Positions 17,509 to 25,948 of a stretch of 64,000 nucleotides of DNA are shown in pieces; position 1 is the first letter of the stretch; every line of letters starts with the position of its first letter. A model generated the notes under the pieces. It ran no database searches. It was not told where the DNA came from and saw only the letters and a program-made list of their open reading frames with translations. The position numbers and the translations under genes were made by a program. Origin of the DNA: CALJXB01 sp965225935 (GTDB lineage: Bacteria; Pseudomonadota; Alphaproteobacteria; Kiloniellales; JAKSDN01); assembly GCA_965225935.1 (NCBI GenBank), contig CBDDCC010000014.1, positions 186,001 to 250,000 on the forward strand. Reading direction: 5' to 3'.

Positions 17509-17573
17509 ACCACAGAGACACAGAGATCACAGAGGGTCTTTTTTCTTCTCTGTGTGCTCTGTGCCTCTGTGGT
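17509..17573. repeat. CACAGAG palindromic repeat, copy 1
   Basis: Two 26-bp arms, 17509-17534 and 17548-17573, match at 23 of 26 positions in inverted orientation (ACCACAGAG...CTCTGTGGT) around a 13-base loop containing TTTTTT. The long stem with a T-run on the plus strand may end gatCAB transcription. The left arm is identical over 26 bases to that of copy 2 at 18122. Confidence 0.85.
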
Positions 17574-17681
17574 GAGACTCTGTCTCAGGGCGACGCCCGG
17601 CCGTCGGGCCCGAGGCGCTCGGTTCTCTGAAGCGCAAGGCCAATTGTCTTCGTTCCTGCCAGTCCAGTCCTCCTTCGATCT

Positions 17682-17999
17682 TCACACCAAGGGATGTCGC
17701 CGGTCGCTCATGGGATCCTGTACTGACCGCTTCTGGGGACGAGGAGGGCGCGGACCCAGGGGCTTGTCGGGACCTCTGGGGCCGTCGTCGTCCACCTGGG
17801 CGACGATGGCCCAGATCAGCAAGACCAGCCACACGATGCCGGACCAGCCGAGAAAGAGATTGATCCACAAAAGCAGCACCCGATAGGGATGCTGCCGGTT
17901 GAAGGCAATGAAAGTGGGCAGCAGGTAAAGCAGAAGCCCGAACAGGAGAAGGAACATGACCCAGACGATGGAAGCGCCCGTACTGACAATGCTTTCCAT
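17682..17999 (-). CDS. superinfection immunity family membrane protein
   Basis: 105 aa with two hydrophobic segments. The core LLPTFIAFNRQHPYRVLLL then LFLGWSGIVWLVLLIWAI is the pattern of the superinfection-immunity family (T4 Imm-like) common in bacterial genomes, where the role is mostly untested. The tail is Pro/Arg-rich and hydrophilic. Start taken at the ATG at 17999 (GAAAGG upstream); a further in-frame ATG 42 nt upstream is less well placed. The gene lies between two copies of a palindromic repeat and breaks the run of housekeeping genes. Confidence 0.65.
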   Translation of the reverse strand: MESIVSTGASIVWVMFLLLFGLLLYLLPTFIAFNRQHPYRVLLLWINLFLGWSGIVWLVLLIWAIVAQVDDDGPRGPDKPLGPRPPRPQKRSVQDPMSDRRHPLV

Positions 18000-18121
18000 G
18001 AATATGACCTTTCCCGTAATATGAGAACAAATATAGAACAATCGAAAGGATCATACAACCCCGGAGTTGGATTCAGGCGAAACCCGTCAAAAGCGTAAGC
18101 GCCGCCTGGCACCGAAGACCG

Positions 18122-18186
18122 ACCACAGAGACACAGAGATCACAGAGGAACTTGCGCTCTCTCAGTGATCTCTGTGTCTCTGTGGT
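18122..18186. repeat. CACAGAG palindromic repeat, copy 2
   Basis: Arms 18122-18147 and 18161-18186 match at 25 of 26 positions in inverted orientation around a 13-base loop. Same family as the element at 17509-17573. It lies upstream of the small immunity-type gene and before the YeeE gene, in an otherwise empty 387-bp gap (18000-18386). Confidence 0.85.
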
Positions 18187-18386
18187 GACCACGTGATCCT
18201 TGCGCCGGTGCGCGGTTTCGAATGGCTTGGCTCAGCACGAAAGCATTTGAGATACGGAGCTTGGATTTTTGAATCTTCTTGATTCGGAGTTGGGTCGGAA
18301 CGAGGGCCTTCGCAAAGTCGTGTGATGCGTCCCTGGGCGCTGTCCCTATGATGTCGGGCGGATCGGGGAGCCGGGACCGGAGAGCC

Positions 18387-19598
18387 ATGCGGGCGAGCAT
18401 CGTCGAGACGGCGGGCGAGATCCCGCTGCGGCCGCCCAACCTGCTTGTGGTTGCGACGGCGGGCGGGCTGCTGGCGGCGGGCGCGCTGGCGCTCACGGCA
18501 TCCTACGGCGGCCGGCACGCCCTGCTGTTCGTCCTCGGCGGGGCCCTCGGCCTGGTGCTCTATCACGCCCTCTTCGGCTTCGCGTCGAGCTGGCGGGCGC
18601 TGGCGAGCGAGGGCAGGGGGGCGGGCCTGCGCGCCCAGATGGCCATGCTGGCGCTCGCGAGCCTCTTGTTCCTGCCGGCGCTCGCCGAAGGCAGCCTGTT
18701 CGGCCAGCCGCTGCGCGGCGCCGTGGCGCCGGCGGGGCTCTCGGTGCTGGTTGGCGCCTTCCTCTTCGGCATCGGCATGCAGCTCGGCGGCGGCTGTGCC
18801 TCGGGCACCCTCTACACCGTGGGCGGCGGCAACACCAAGATGCTGGCGACGCTCGCGGGCTTCCTCGTCGGCTCGGTGCTGGGCACCTGGCACCTGCCCT
18901 GGTGGCTCGCCCAGCCCGGTCTCGGCGCCGTCTCCCTGACGGAGGCGCTGAGCCTGCCGGGCGCCCTGGCGGTGCAGCTCCTGGCCTTCGCTGCAATCGC
19001 GGGAGCCAGCGTGGCCATCGAGCGGCGGCGCCACGGCCACCTGCTGCGGGAGCCGGCGGGTGGCCACAGCCCCTGGCTGCGGCTGCTGCAGGGGCCCTGG
19101 CCGCTGATCGCGGGCGGCCTGCTGCTGGCGCTCCTGAACTTCGCGGTGCTGGCCGTCTCCGGCCATCCCTGGTCGGTCAGCTTCGGCTACACCCTCTGGG
19201 GCGCCAAGCTGGCCGCCCTCATGGGCCTCGACCTCTCGGCCTGGAGCTTCTGGACCTGGCCCTATCCGGCCAAGGCCCTGGCCGGCGGCCTGTTCGCCGA
19301 GGACACCTCTCTCATGAACTTCGGCATCATCCTGGGCGCTGCCCTGGCGGCGGGCCTCGCCGGCCGTTTCGCGCCCACCTGGCGGGTTCCCTGGCGCCCG
19401 ATTGCCATCGCCCTGATCGGTGGAATTCTAATGGGTTACGGCGCCCGGCTCGCCTTCGGATGCAATATTGGCGCGCTCTTCAGCGGCATCGCCTCGGGCA
19501 GCCTACACGGCTGGCTCTGGATGGCGGCGGCGCTCGTGGGGACTTTCCTCGGGGTGCCGCTCAGCCGCCTGGCCCTGGGCCGCCACGCGCCGCGCTGA
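18387..19598 (+). CDS. YeeE/YedE (TsuA-like) sulfur-compound transporter
   Basis: 403 aa, about nine to ten membrane helices. The duplicated YeeE signature is clear: FGIGMQLGGGCASGTLYTVGGGN near residue 130 and LAFGCNIGALFSGIASGSLHGW near 360, each with the Cys thought to relay sulfur. TsuA-type members import thiosulfate; other members may move other reduced sulfur species. Start set at the ATG at 18387 (GGAG upstream); in-frame ATGs at 18348 and 18351 are alternatives. No sulfurtransferase (TusA/TsuB) gene lies next to it. Confidence 0.85.
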   Translation: MRASIVETAGEIPLRPPNLLVVATAGGLLAAGALALTASYGGRHALLFVLGGALGLVLYHALFGFASSWRALASEGRGAGLRAQMAMLALASLLFLPALAEGSLFGQPLRGAVAPAGLSVLVGAFLFGIGMQLGGGCASGTLYTVGGGNTKMLATLAGFLVGSVLGTWHLPWWLAQPGLGAVSLTEALSLPGALAVQLLAFAAIAGASVAIERRRHGHLLREPAGGHSPWLRLLQGPWPLIAGGLLLALLNFAVLAVSGHPWSVSFGYTLWGAKLAALMGLDLSAWSFWTWPYPAKALAGGLFAEDTSLMNFGIILGAALAAGLAGRFAPTWRVPWRPIAIALIGGILMGYGARLAFGCNIGALFSGIASGSLHGWLWMAAALVGTFLGVPLSRLALGRHAPR

Positions 19599-19625
19599 GC
19601 GGGCCGGGTCCCAACCGAAGGAGCC

Positions 19626-20306
19626 TCAGCCGCCGTTCAGCATCTCCGTCAGGTGGCCGCGCTTGACGTAGAAAGTGCAGCCCTCGGGCGAGCGCGGGCT
19701 GTGGCCGGCGCCGGGCGGGAGCCGAAGCCAGGCGCCCGTCTCGTAGATCCCGTCCTCGTCCTCCAGCCTGCCCTCCAGGACGAAGAGCTCCTTGCCCCCC
19801 GGCGCCTCTTCCCGGGGCAGGACGGTGCCGGGCTCGAGACGCTCCAGGGCGACGGTCTCGGGCCAGGCCAGGTCACTGTAGAGGGGCAGCAGCTCGACGC
19901 CCGGCTGCGGGCCCGGCGTCCAGGGGGCGGCGCCGGTGTCGATGGCCACGTGGTCGCGGCCCTCGCCGGCGAACTGGCACAGCTTGACGAACAGCACGCA
20001 GCCGTCCCGCGAGAAGGGGGCGTGGCGGAAGCCCTTGGGGTTCAGCAGATAGCTGCCCGCCGGATAGTCGCCGTGCTCGTCGGAGAAGACGCCATCCAGC
20101 ACCAGGATCTCCTCGCCGGCCGGATGGCCGTGGGCGTGGAAGGAGGAGTCCGCGTCGTAGCGCACCACCGAGGTCACCCGGCCGTACTCGCCCTCCCTCA
20201 GGTCGAGGCGCTTGCGCCAAACCGTCGGGCTGGGACTCGCCTGCCAGTCCATCGCGCGGGTGTGCATGACCGCGCGCTGGGTGAAATCGTCGTTGAGGCT
20301 CTCCAT
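19626..20306 (-). CDS. bicupin protein with ChrR-like cupin domains
   Basis: 226 aa made of two tandem cupin domains. The first has HAHGHPAGEEILVLDG and the conserved FSDEHGDYPAGSYLLNP then GCVLFVKL, the pattern of the ChrR anti-sigma cupin; the second is more degenerate (PGGKELFVLEGRLEDEDG) and lacks some metal-binding His. There is no zinc-binding anti-sigma domain and no sigma factor gene alongside, so it is unlikely to be a true ChrR; a small-molecule binding or redox role is open. Confidence 0.75.
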   Translation of the reverse strand: MESLNDDFTQRAVMHTRAMDWQASPSPTVWRKRLDLREGEYGRVTSVVRYDADSSFHAHGHPAGEEILVLDGVFSDEHGDYPAGSYLLNPKGFRHAPFSRDGCVLFVKLCQFAGEGRDHVAIDTGAAPWTPGPQPGVELLPLYSDLAWPETVALERLEPGTVLPREEAPGGKELFVLEGRLEDEDGIYETGAWLRLPPGAGHSPRSPEGCTFYVKRGHLTEMLNGG

Positions 20307-20475
20307 GGGACCTTACACGCGTCCTTCCGGGCTGCTCGCCGCTCCCGAGAGGAAGAGGATAGGACCGGGAGGCCGGCTTCGCCAGGGACAGGTCGGAGAT
20401 TTTGGCCGGATACGACTTGACGGACGGTCAAGGTTTCGTGCGTGCTAGAGCCGGATGTGAAGGGGAGCGTTGAGC

Positions 20476-21972
20476 ATGGCGAGACGTGGCGCGCCGGGGA
20501 CACCGGAGACGGCGAGATCCAAGGGTGCGGCCAGGGCCGGCCGGCGCAGGGAGCGGCGGGGCGGTGGTGCCCGGGCGCGCGCCGAGCGGGCCCAGCCAGC
20601 CCCGGGGCCACGGCGGGAGAAGGCGCTCACCCTCACCACCGTGCGCGAGGCCGACGCGGCAGCCATCCACGGCGCCGTGCTGCGGGTGCTGCGGGAAGTG
20701 GGCGCCGTCGTCGACGACCAAGCGGTGCGGCGCTGGCTGGTCCACGACCACGGCTGCCGGGAGACCGGCGACGGCCGCGTCGCCTTCCCGGACGACCTGG
20801 TGGAGCGGGCGCTGGAGAGCGTGCCTGCTCGGGTCGTGCTCTACGACCTGGACGGCAAACCGCGCATCGACACCCAGGACCGGGTGACCCGCTTCTGCCC
20901 CGGCCACAACTGCGTCCAGGTGCTCGACTTCGAGACCGGCAAGCACCGCCCGGCGAACCTGGCCGACATCGAGGCGGTGGGCCGGGTCTCCGAGGCGCTG
21001 CCCAACATCGACGCGCTCGCCTCCCTCGGCTACCCGAGCGACGTGCCGGCCGAGGACGAGGCCCTGCTGACGGTGAAGACCCTGAGCGGGGCCTCGCGCA
21101 AGCCCGTGGTCTTCACCGGCCACGACGAGGTGGAGGTGGAGCGCATCTGGGACTTCCTGGCCTCCCAGGTGGGCGGCTGGGACAAGCTCTCCGAGCGTCC
21201 CTGCGGCCTCGACCTGATCGGCCCGGTCTCGCCCCTGAAGCTGGGGGAGGAGACCTGCCGGCGCCTGCAGCTGGCCGCCCGCCACCGGCTGCCCGTGGTC
21301 TGCTATCCGGCCATCTTCCCGGGCATGGCCTGCCCCATCACCCTGGCTGGCGCCATCGTCCAGTCCTCGGCCGAGTCCCTGGCCGGCATCGTCATCAGCC
21401 AGATGACCGAGCCGGGCGCGCCGATCATGGCCGGCTCCTCGATCCTGCCCATGGACATGCGCCGCGCCGACCTCGCCTACGGCTCGCCCGAGTACGTCTT
21501 GGGCGGGCTGGGGTCCACCGACTACCTCAACTACATCGGCGTGCCGAGCTGGGTCGGCGCCGGCTGCTCGGACGCCCACGACCTGGACCTGCAGGCGGCC
21601 GCCGAGGTCGGCGCCAACATGGCGGCTGCGGTCCTGGCGGGGACCAGCTTCGTCCACAACCTGGGCTTCCTCTCGGGCGGGCGCACCGGATCGCTCGAGA
21701 TGCTGGTGCTCTGCGACGAGCTGGCCGGCATGGCGAACCGGCTCGCCGCCGGCGTCGCCGTCGACGAGGACGCGCTGGCGGTCGAGGTGATCGAGCGGGC
21801 GGCGGCCGAGAACGCCTTCCTCACGGACCCCCACACCTTCGAGCGCTACGAGACCGAGATGTGGATCCCCGGCCTCTTCGAGCGCTCGGACGTCTCTCTC
21901 TGGCTGGAGAGCGGGGCGCCCGGCATCCGCGAGCGCATCGGCGAGAAGCTGCGGGCCATCCTGAACCCCTGA
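20476..21972 (+). CDS. MttB-superfamily methyltransferase without pyrrolysine
   Basis: 498 aa. MttB-family enzymes transfer a methyl group from a methylated amine to a corrinoid protein. The body from about residue 55 (IHGAVLRVLREVGAVVDD) to the end (WLESGAPGIRERIGEKLRAIL) follows the family, including CPGHNCVQVLDFETG and the C-terminal SGGRTGSLEMLVLCDELAGM. There is no in-frame amber codon, so it belongs with the non-Pyl members (for example glycine betaine or carnitine types). The first 45 residues are Arg-rich and low in complexity. RBS AGGGGAG precedes the ATG at 20476. No corrinoid protein or activase gene is adjacent, and the substrate is unknown. Confidence 0.8.
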   Translation: MARRGAPGTPETARSKGAARAGRRRERRGGGARARAERAQPAPGPRREKALTLTTVREADAAAIHGAVLRVLREVGAVVDDQAVRRWLVHDHGCRETGDGRVAFPDDLVERALESVPARVVLYDLDGKPRIDTQDRVTRFCPGHNCVQVLDFETGKHRPANLADIEAVGRVSEALPNIDALASLGYPSDVPAEDEALLTVKTLSGASRKPVVFTGHDEVEVERIWDFLASQVGGWDKLSERPCGLDLIGPVSPLKLGEETCRRLQLAARHRLPVVCYPAIFPGMACPITLAGAIVQSSAESLAGIVISQMTEPGAPIMAGSSILPMDMRRADLAYGSPEYVLGGLGSTDYLNYIGVPSWVGAGCSDAHDLDLQAAAEVGANMAAAVLAGTSFVHNLGFLSGGRTGSLEMLVLCDELAGMANRLAAGVAVDEDALAVEVIERAAAENAFLTDPHTFERYETEMWIPGLFERSDVSLWLESGAPGIRERIGEKLRAILNP

Positions 21973-22003
21973 GCGCCTGAAGCGCTCGAGATCCGGGGTG
22001 CGC

Positions 22004-22909
22004 TCAAGGTTCGCGGGCGGGCGTCCGGGGCTTGCCGAGCCGCGATTCCCGATGGGCGATGTAGAGGCCGGCGGCGGCGATGACGGCGGCGCCCGCCAGG
22101 GTCTGGCCCGAGGGCAGCACGTGCCAGAGCAGCAGGTCGAGGCCGATGGCCCAGAGCATGATGGTGTAGTCGAAGGGCGCCAGCACCTGGGGCGGCGCGT
22201 ACTTGATGGCGCTCACCAGGCCGAGCTGGGCGAGGCCGGCGAAAAGGCCCACCAGGGCGAGCAGAGCCAGGTCGCCGGCGCCGGGCGTGATCCAGACCCA
22301 GGGCAGGGCGGCCGAGGCGACGAGCAGGCCGACCGCCGCCTGATAGAAGGCGATGGTGCCCACCTGGTCCGTCCCGGTCAGGATGCGGGTGATGATGACC
22401 ATGCCCGCGTAGCAGAAGGTGCCGGCGAGGACGAGGATCGCCGCCGGGTTCACCTCGCCGGTCGGCGGCACCATGATCAGGACGCCGGCGAAGCCCGCGA
22501 GGACGGCGAGCCAGCGCCGCCGCCCGACCGGCTCGCGCAAGACGAGGGCGCTCAGCGCCGTCACCAGGATGGGGCCGGTGAACTGGATCGCCGAGACGTC
22601 GGCGAGCGCCAGCGAGCCGATGCCGAGATAGAGCAGGATATGGCCGGAGACCGAGACCAGGCCGCGGGCGATCTGCAGGCCGGGGCGCCGGCTGCGCAGG
22701 CTCGCGAGCCCGCCCGAGGCCTGCACCAGGAGCAGGAAGATCGGCAGGGCGAAGAGGTTGCGGAAGAAGAGGATCTGGAAGGCCGGGTAATCGGCGACCT
22801 GCTTGACGGTGGCGATCATGCAGGCGTAGGCGCCGATCGAGGCGAACAGGATGGCGATGCCGCGCCCGTAGTGCCGCCGCCCGCCGCGCTCCTCCGCCAG
22901 CCCCGCCAT
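22004..22909 (-). CDS. DMT-superfamily (EamA) permease
   Basis: 301 aa, ten predicted helices in two EamA repeats. Recognisable segments: QILFFRNLFALPIFLLL in repeat one and AVIAAAGLYIAHRE at the end of repeat two. Substrate cannot be predicted; such permeases export metabolites or take up nucleosides, amino acids or carnitine-like compounds. Start placed at the ATG at 22909 with AAAGGGGAC upstream; the frame continues another 48 codons upstream but that part is Arg-rich and unlike the family. Confidence 0.85.
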   Translation of the reverse strand: MAGLAEERGGRRHYGRGIAILFASIGAYACMIATVKQVADYPAFQILFFRNLFALPIFLLLVQASGGLASLRSRRPGLQIARGLVSVSGHILLYLGIGSLALADVSAIQFTGPILVTALSALVLREPVGRRRWLAVLAGFAGVLIMVPPTGEVNPAAILVLAGTFCYAGMVIITRILTGTDQVGTIAFYQAAVGLLVASAALPWVWITPGAGDLALLALVGLFAGLAQLGLVSAIKYAPPQVLAPFDYTIMLWAIGLDLLLWHVLPSGQTLAGAAVIAAAGLYIAHRESRLGKPRTPAREP

Positions 22910-23088
22910 CTCCCGGCCCGTCCCCTTTGCCGCGCCCTCAACGGCCGCCAGCTTGCCACGGGCGGTCGGGGCGAGGAAGGAACGCCTTGGCCTCCGGTCG
23001 CGCCTCGCGCCGGCCGCGAAAACCGTTTGGCGGGACTCGCGCTTTGCTTCCATACTCCGGCCGCTTTCGCGTCAATGGATCGGGAGCG

Positions 23089-23256
23089 ATGGACATGATG
23101 ACCTTGGCATTCGCGCTGCTGGCGGTGAATTCCTTCTTCCTGCTGCGGCGCAAGGCGCCTTTCGGGGCGATGGTGGCGGTGGCGGCGCTGGTGGTCGGCG
23201 TGATCATCTTCATGGGCGACGTGGACTTCGCCTCGGATCTGGGGATCCAGCTATGA
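23089..23256 (+). CDS. small membrane protein encoded ahead of DsbB (DUF5993-like)
   Basis: 55 aa, two hydrophobic helices separated by LLRRKAPFG. Its stop overlaps the dsbB start as ATGA, so the two are co-translated. Small two-helix proteins of this sort (which I recall as DUF5993) often accompany DsbB-like genes and may be accessory subunits. Assignment to that family is from memory and should be checked. Confidence 0.65.
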   Translation: MDMMTLAFALLAVNSFFLLRRKAPFGAMVAVAALVVGVIIFMGDVDFASDLGIQL

Positions 23257-23915
23257 CGGCCATCGGCCTCGCGCCCCATCAGGAGCGGGCGCTCAACGGC
23301 TTCGGCCTGCTGGCCATGCTGAGCGTGCTGCTGGGCGCCATCGCGTACCAGTTCGCCTTCCGGGACGTGCCCTGCACCCTCTGCCTGCTGCAGCGCCTCG
23401 CCATGCTGGCGGTGGCCTACGGCGCCGCCATGAACCTGCGCATTGGCCTGACGCCCCGGCACTACGGCGTGATCATGGTCGGGGCCGTCTTCGGGCTCGC
23501 CATCTCGATCCGCCAGTCGCTGCTGCACATCAATCCCTATTTCGACACCGAGAAGGGCGAGCCGACCCTGGACCCCGGCACCAATCCGCCCTTCGGCGAC
23601 CCGGTGCTGGGGCTCGACCTCTACATCTGGGGCGTCATCCTGTTCGTCTCGGTGTTCCTGGCGGTCGGGCTGGTGCGCCTGCTGCGCCGGCCCCGCGGGG
23701 CGGCGCAACTGGGGATGCCCCAGGGGACGCCCCAGGGGACACCCCAGTCAGCGTCGCAGCAAGCGCCGGACCCGGCCTGGCTCGACCGCTTCGCCCTATT
23801 CGGCGTCGGACTGCTGTTCCTGGTGGCGGCGGCCCAGGTGGTGCTGGTACTCCTGGAGTGCGGCCTGGGCGACTGCCCCAACGACGGGGGCTGGACCTGG
23901 AAGCTGCTCGACTGA
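23253..23915 (+). CDS. dsbB: DsbB-like disulfide-generating quinone reductase with relocated second cysteine pair
   Basis: 220 aa. The first redox pair is normal: PCTLCLLQR with Cys41 and Cys44 at the end of the first periplasmic loop, and the conserved Arg follows. The second periplasmic loop (NPYFDTEKGEPTLDPGTN) has no Cys, whereas E. coli DsbB has its second pair there. Instead a fifth helix (about 178-198) is followed by a tail ECGLGDC with Cys203 and Cys208, expected to face the periplasm. Between helices 4 and 5 is a repeat-rich linker (GMPQGTPQGTPQ). It probably reoxidises a DsbA-like partner, which is not in the window. Confidence 0.82.
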   Translation: MTAIGLAPHQERALNGFGLLAMLSVLLGAIAYQFAFRDVPCTLCLLQRLAMLAVAYGAAMNLRIGLTPRHYGVIMVGAVFGLAISIRQSLLHINPYFDTEKGEPTLDPGTNPPFGDPVLGLDLYIWGVILFVSVFLAVGLVRLLRRPRGAAQLGMPQGTPQGTPQSASQQAPDPAWLDRFALFGVGLLFLVAAAQVVLVLLECGLGDCPNDGGWTWKLLD

Positions 23916-23951
23916 GCGCCGGCCGGACAGGAGAGGTAGGAGGGGAGCGTC

Positions 23952-25190
23952 ATGAACGATCGCGTCGAGCTCGATCTCGAGTTCTGCCGGGCCCAGTTTC
24001 CGGCGCTCGAGAACGGCTGCGTCTACCTGGAGAACGCCGGCGGCTCCTACGTGCCGCGCCAGGTGGTGGAGCGCATGACCGCCTACATGACCGAGACCCC
24101 GGTGCAGCCCTTCTTTCCGTCCGAACCTTCGCGTCAAGCCACCGAAAGGCTGACCCAGGCGCGGGACGGCATGGCGGCGCTCTTGAACGCGGCGCCGGAG
24201 GAGCTGGTGATCGGCCCCTCGACCACCCTCAACGTCTACGTGCTGGCTCAGGCGCTGCGGCCGCTGCTCCGGCCCGGCGACGAGATCGTGGTCACCAACC
24301 AGGATCACGAGGCCAACGGCGGCGCCTGGCGGCGGCTCGCCGAGTTCGGCGCCGAAGTTCGCGAGTGGCGGGTCGATCCGGAGAGCGGCGACCTCGACCT
24401 GGCCGGGCTCGACGCGCTGCTCGGCGAGCGCACCCGCCTGGTCTGCCTGCCTCACGCCTCCAACATCGTCGGCTCCATCAATCCGGTCGCCGAGGTGGCG
24501 GCCCGGGCCCACGCCTGCGGCGCCTGGGTCTGCGTCGACGGGGTGGCGACCGCCGCCCACCTGCGCCCGGACATGGGCGCGCTCGGCGCCGACTTCTACC
24601 TGCTCAGCCTCTACAAGCTCTACGGCCCCCATCTCGCCGTTCTCTACGCCCGCCGGGACTGCGCCCTGCAGCTGGCCAACCAGAACCACTACTTCTTCGC
24701 CGAGGACAGCCTGCCCCAGAAGCTGAACCCGGGCGGGCTGGCCTACGAGTCCGTGGCCGGGGTCGCCGGCATCGTCGACTATCTGGAGGCCGTCTACCGC
24801 CACCACTTCGGCGACCTGGACAACGACCCGGCGGCCCGTTTCGACAAGGTCTTCGCCCTCTTCGCCGCCCAGGAGGCCCGGGTGGGCGGGGTCCTCGCCG
24901 ACTACCTGGCCGGCCATCCCAAGGTGCGCCTCGTCGGCTGGCCGACCGGCGACCGGGCGCGGCGCTTTCCCACCTTCTCCTTCGCCGTCGAAGGGCGCGA
25001 TCCGGCCGAGGTGGCTGCCGCGGCCGGCGAGCGGGGGATCGCCGTCGGCCACGGCCACTTCTACGCGCCGCGCTGCCTGGAGGGCGTCGGCCTCGCCGCC
25101 GAGCCGGGCGTGGTGCGGGCGAGCGCCGTCCACTACAACGGCGTGGACGACGCGGAGCGCCTGATCGCGGCCCTCGACGCCGTGCTCTGA
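23952..25190 (+). CDS. class V aminotransferase-fold PLP enzyme (cysteine desulfurase-like)
   Basis: 412 aa. N-terminus YLENAGGSYVPRQVVERM and GPSTTLNVYVLAQAL, then NQDHEANGGAWRRL, VDGVATAAH and the PLP lysine in LLSLYKLYGPH near residue 220, all in the order of the NifS/SufS/CsdA fold. The usual catalytic Cys loop of SufS cannot be identified with confidence, so desulfurase activity is uncertain; selenocysteine lyase, isopenicillin epimerase-like or kynureninase-like functions are alternatives. It follows dsbB by 36 bp with a GGAGGGGAG ribosome site. Confidence 0.82.
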   Translation: MNDRVELDLEFCRAQFPALENGCVYLENAGGSYVPRQVVERMTAYMTETPVQPFFPSEPSRQATERLTQARDGMAALLNAAPEELVIGPSTTLNVYVLAQALRPLLRPGDEIVVTNQDHEANGGAWRRLAEFGAEVREWRVDPESGDLDLAGLDALLGERTRLVCLPHASNIVGSINPVAEVAARAHACGAWVCVDGVATAAHLRPDMGALGADFYLLSLYKLYGPHLAVLYARRDCALQLANQNHYFFAEDSLPQKLNPGGLAYESVAGVAGIVDYLEAVYRHHFGDLDNDPAARFDKVFALFAAQEARVGGVLADYLAGHPKVRLVGWPTGDRARRFPTFSFAVEGRDPAEVAAAAGERGIAVGHGHFYAPRCLEGVGLAAEPGVVRASAVHYNGVDDAERLIAALDAVL

Positions 25191-25329
25191 CGGCCGGGGC
25201 CGCCGGCCCGGGCAGGAACCCCGCGGCAGGCCGGAAGGCGCCTCGCGAGCGCCTGGAGACGACTCGCCGGGCCGTGTCATAGTCACGGTCCGGACACCCC
25301 TGGTCGCTACGAGTTCAGGGAGGAGACCC

Positions 25330-25887
25330 GTGAGCCAGCTTCCGCTGCAACCGACCCCGGCCGTTCCGCCAACGGCCTCTGCCCCCGCAATGAAAAGGAG
25401 ATCGGCGCTCCGGCCCCTTGCAGGGGGCCTGGCGGCGGCGCTTCTCCTGTCCTGGACGCTCTGGGCCGGGCCGGCCGCGGCGGACCCGCTGACCGGGGTG
25501 CGCAGCGTCAAGCTCGCCGTGGCGGAGGTGGGCTCCTTCGGCCGCAGCTGCGGGCTCAACCGGGACGACCTGGGCAAGGCCCTCTTCGAGCCCTTGCGGG
25601 AGCGGGGCGTCGAGGCCGTGACCTCGGGCACCGGCTACCGGCTCTTCGTCCGCGCCACCACCATCGCCTATCTTGAGGACTCTTGCGTCTCCTACGTGGA
25701 CGCCCAGCTCCTCCTCACCACCCGCTACATGAACCAGGCCAACGGCGAGGAGCTGCCCGGCAACGTGCAGATCTGGACCGACGGCGGGCTCTACGCCTCG
25801 GACCGGGAGGAGCACGCCGCCACCCTGGCCCTGGCGCTTCGCCAGTTCGGCAACAAGCTGGCGGAGAGCTGGCAGGCCGCCAACTGA
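25330..25887 (+). CDS. secreted protein of unknown function
   Basis: 185 aa. Either a GTG start at 25330 (GGGAGGAGACCC upstream) or the in-frame ATG at 25390, which would begin MKRRSALRPLAGG and give a conventional signal peptide ending GPAAADP. The mature part has a beta-rich N-terminal half with two Cys (RSCGLNRDDLG and EDSCVSYVDAQ) that could form a disulfide, and no motif I recognise. The IS630 element sits 60 bp downstream. Confidence 0.65.
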   Translation: MSQLPLQPTPAVPPTASAPAMKRRSALRPLAGGLAAALLLSWTLWAGPAAADPLTGVRSVKLAVAEVGSFGRSCGLNRDDLGKALFEPLRERGVEAVTSGTGYRLFVRATTIAYLEDSCVSYVDAQLLLTTRYMNQANGEELPGNVQIWTDGGLYASDREEHAATLALALRQFGNKLAESWQAAN

Positions 25888-25948
25888 GCCCCGGGGCGGG
25901 GCCCCGGGTGAGCAGGCGCCGCCCGCGGGGGCGGCCGGACGGATTCTA

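Noticed and set aside
20400..20420. ATTTTGGCCGGA similar to the inside of the palindromic element at 3533-3804
   Set aside because: Only about 13 bases match, with no inverted arms nearby; too short to call a relic.
23716..23760. Short tandem repeat CCCCAGGGGAC in dsbB
   Set aside because: A coding repeat giving the PQGT linker between helices; three imperfect units, not a CRISPR or regulatory repeat.
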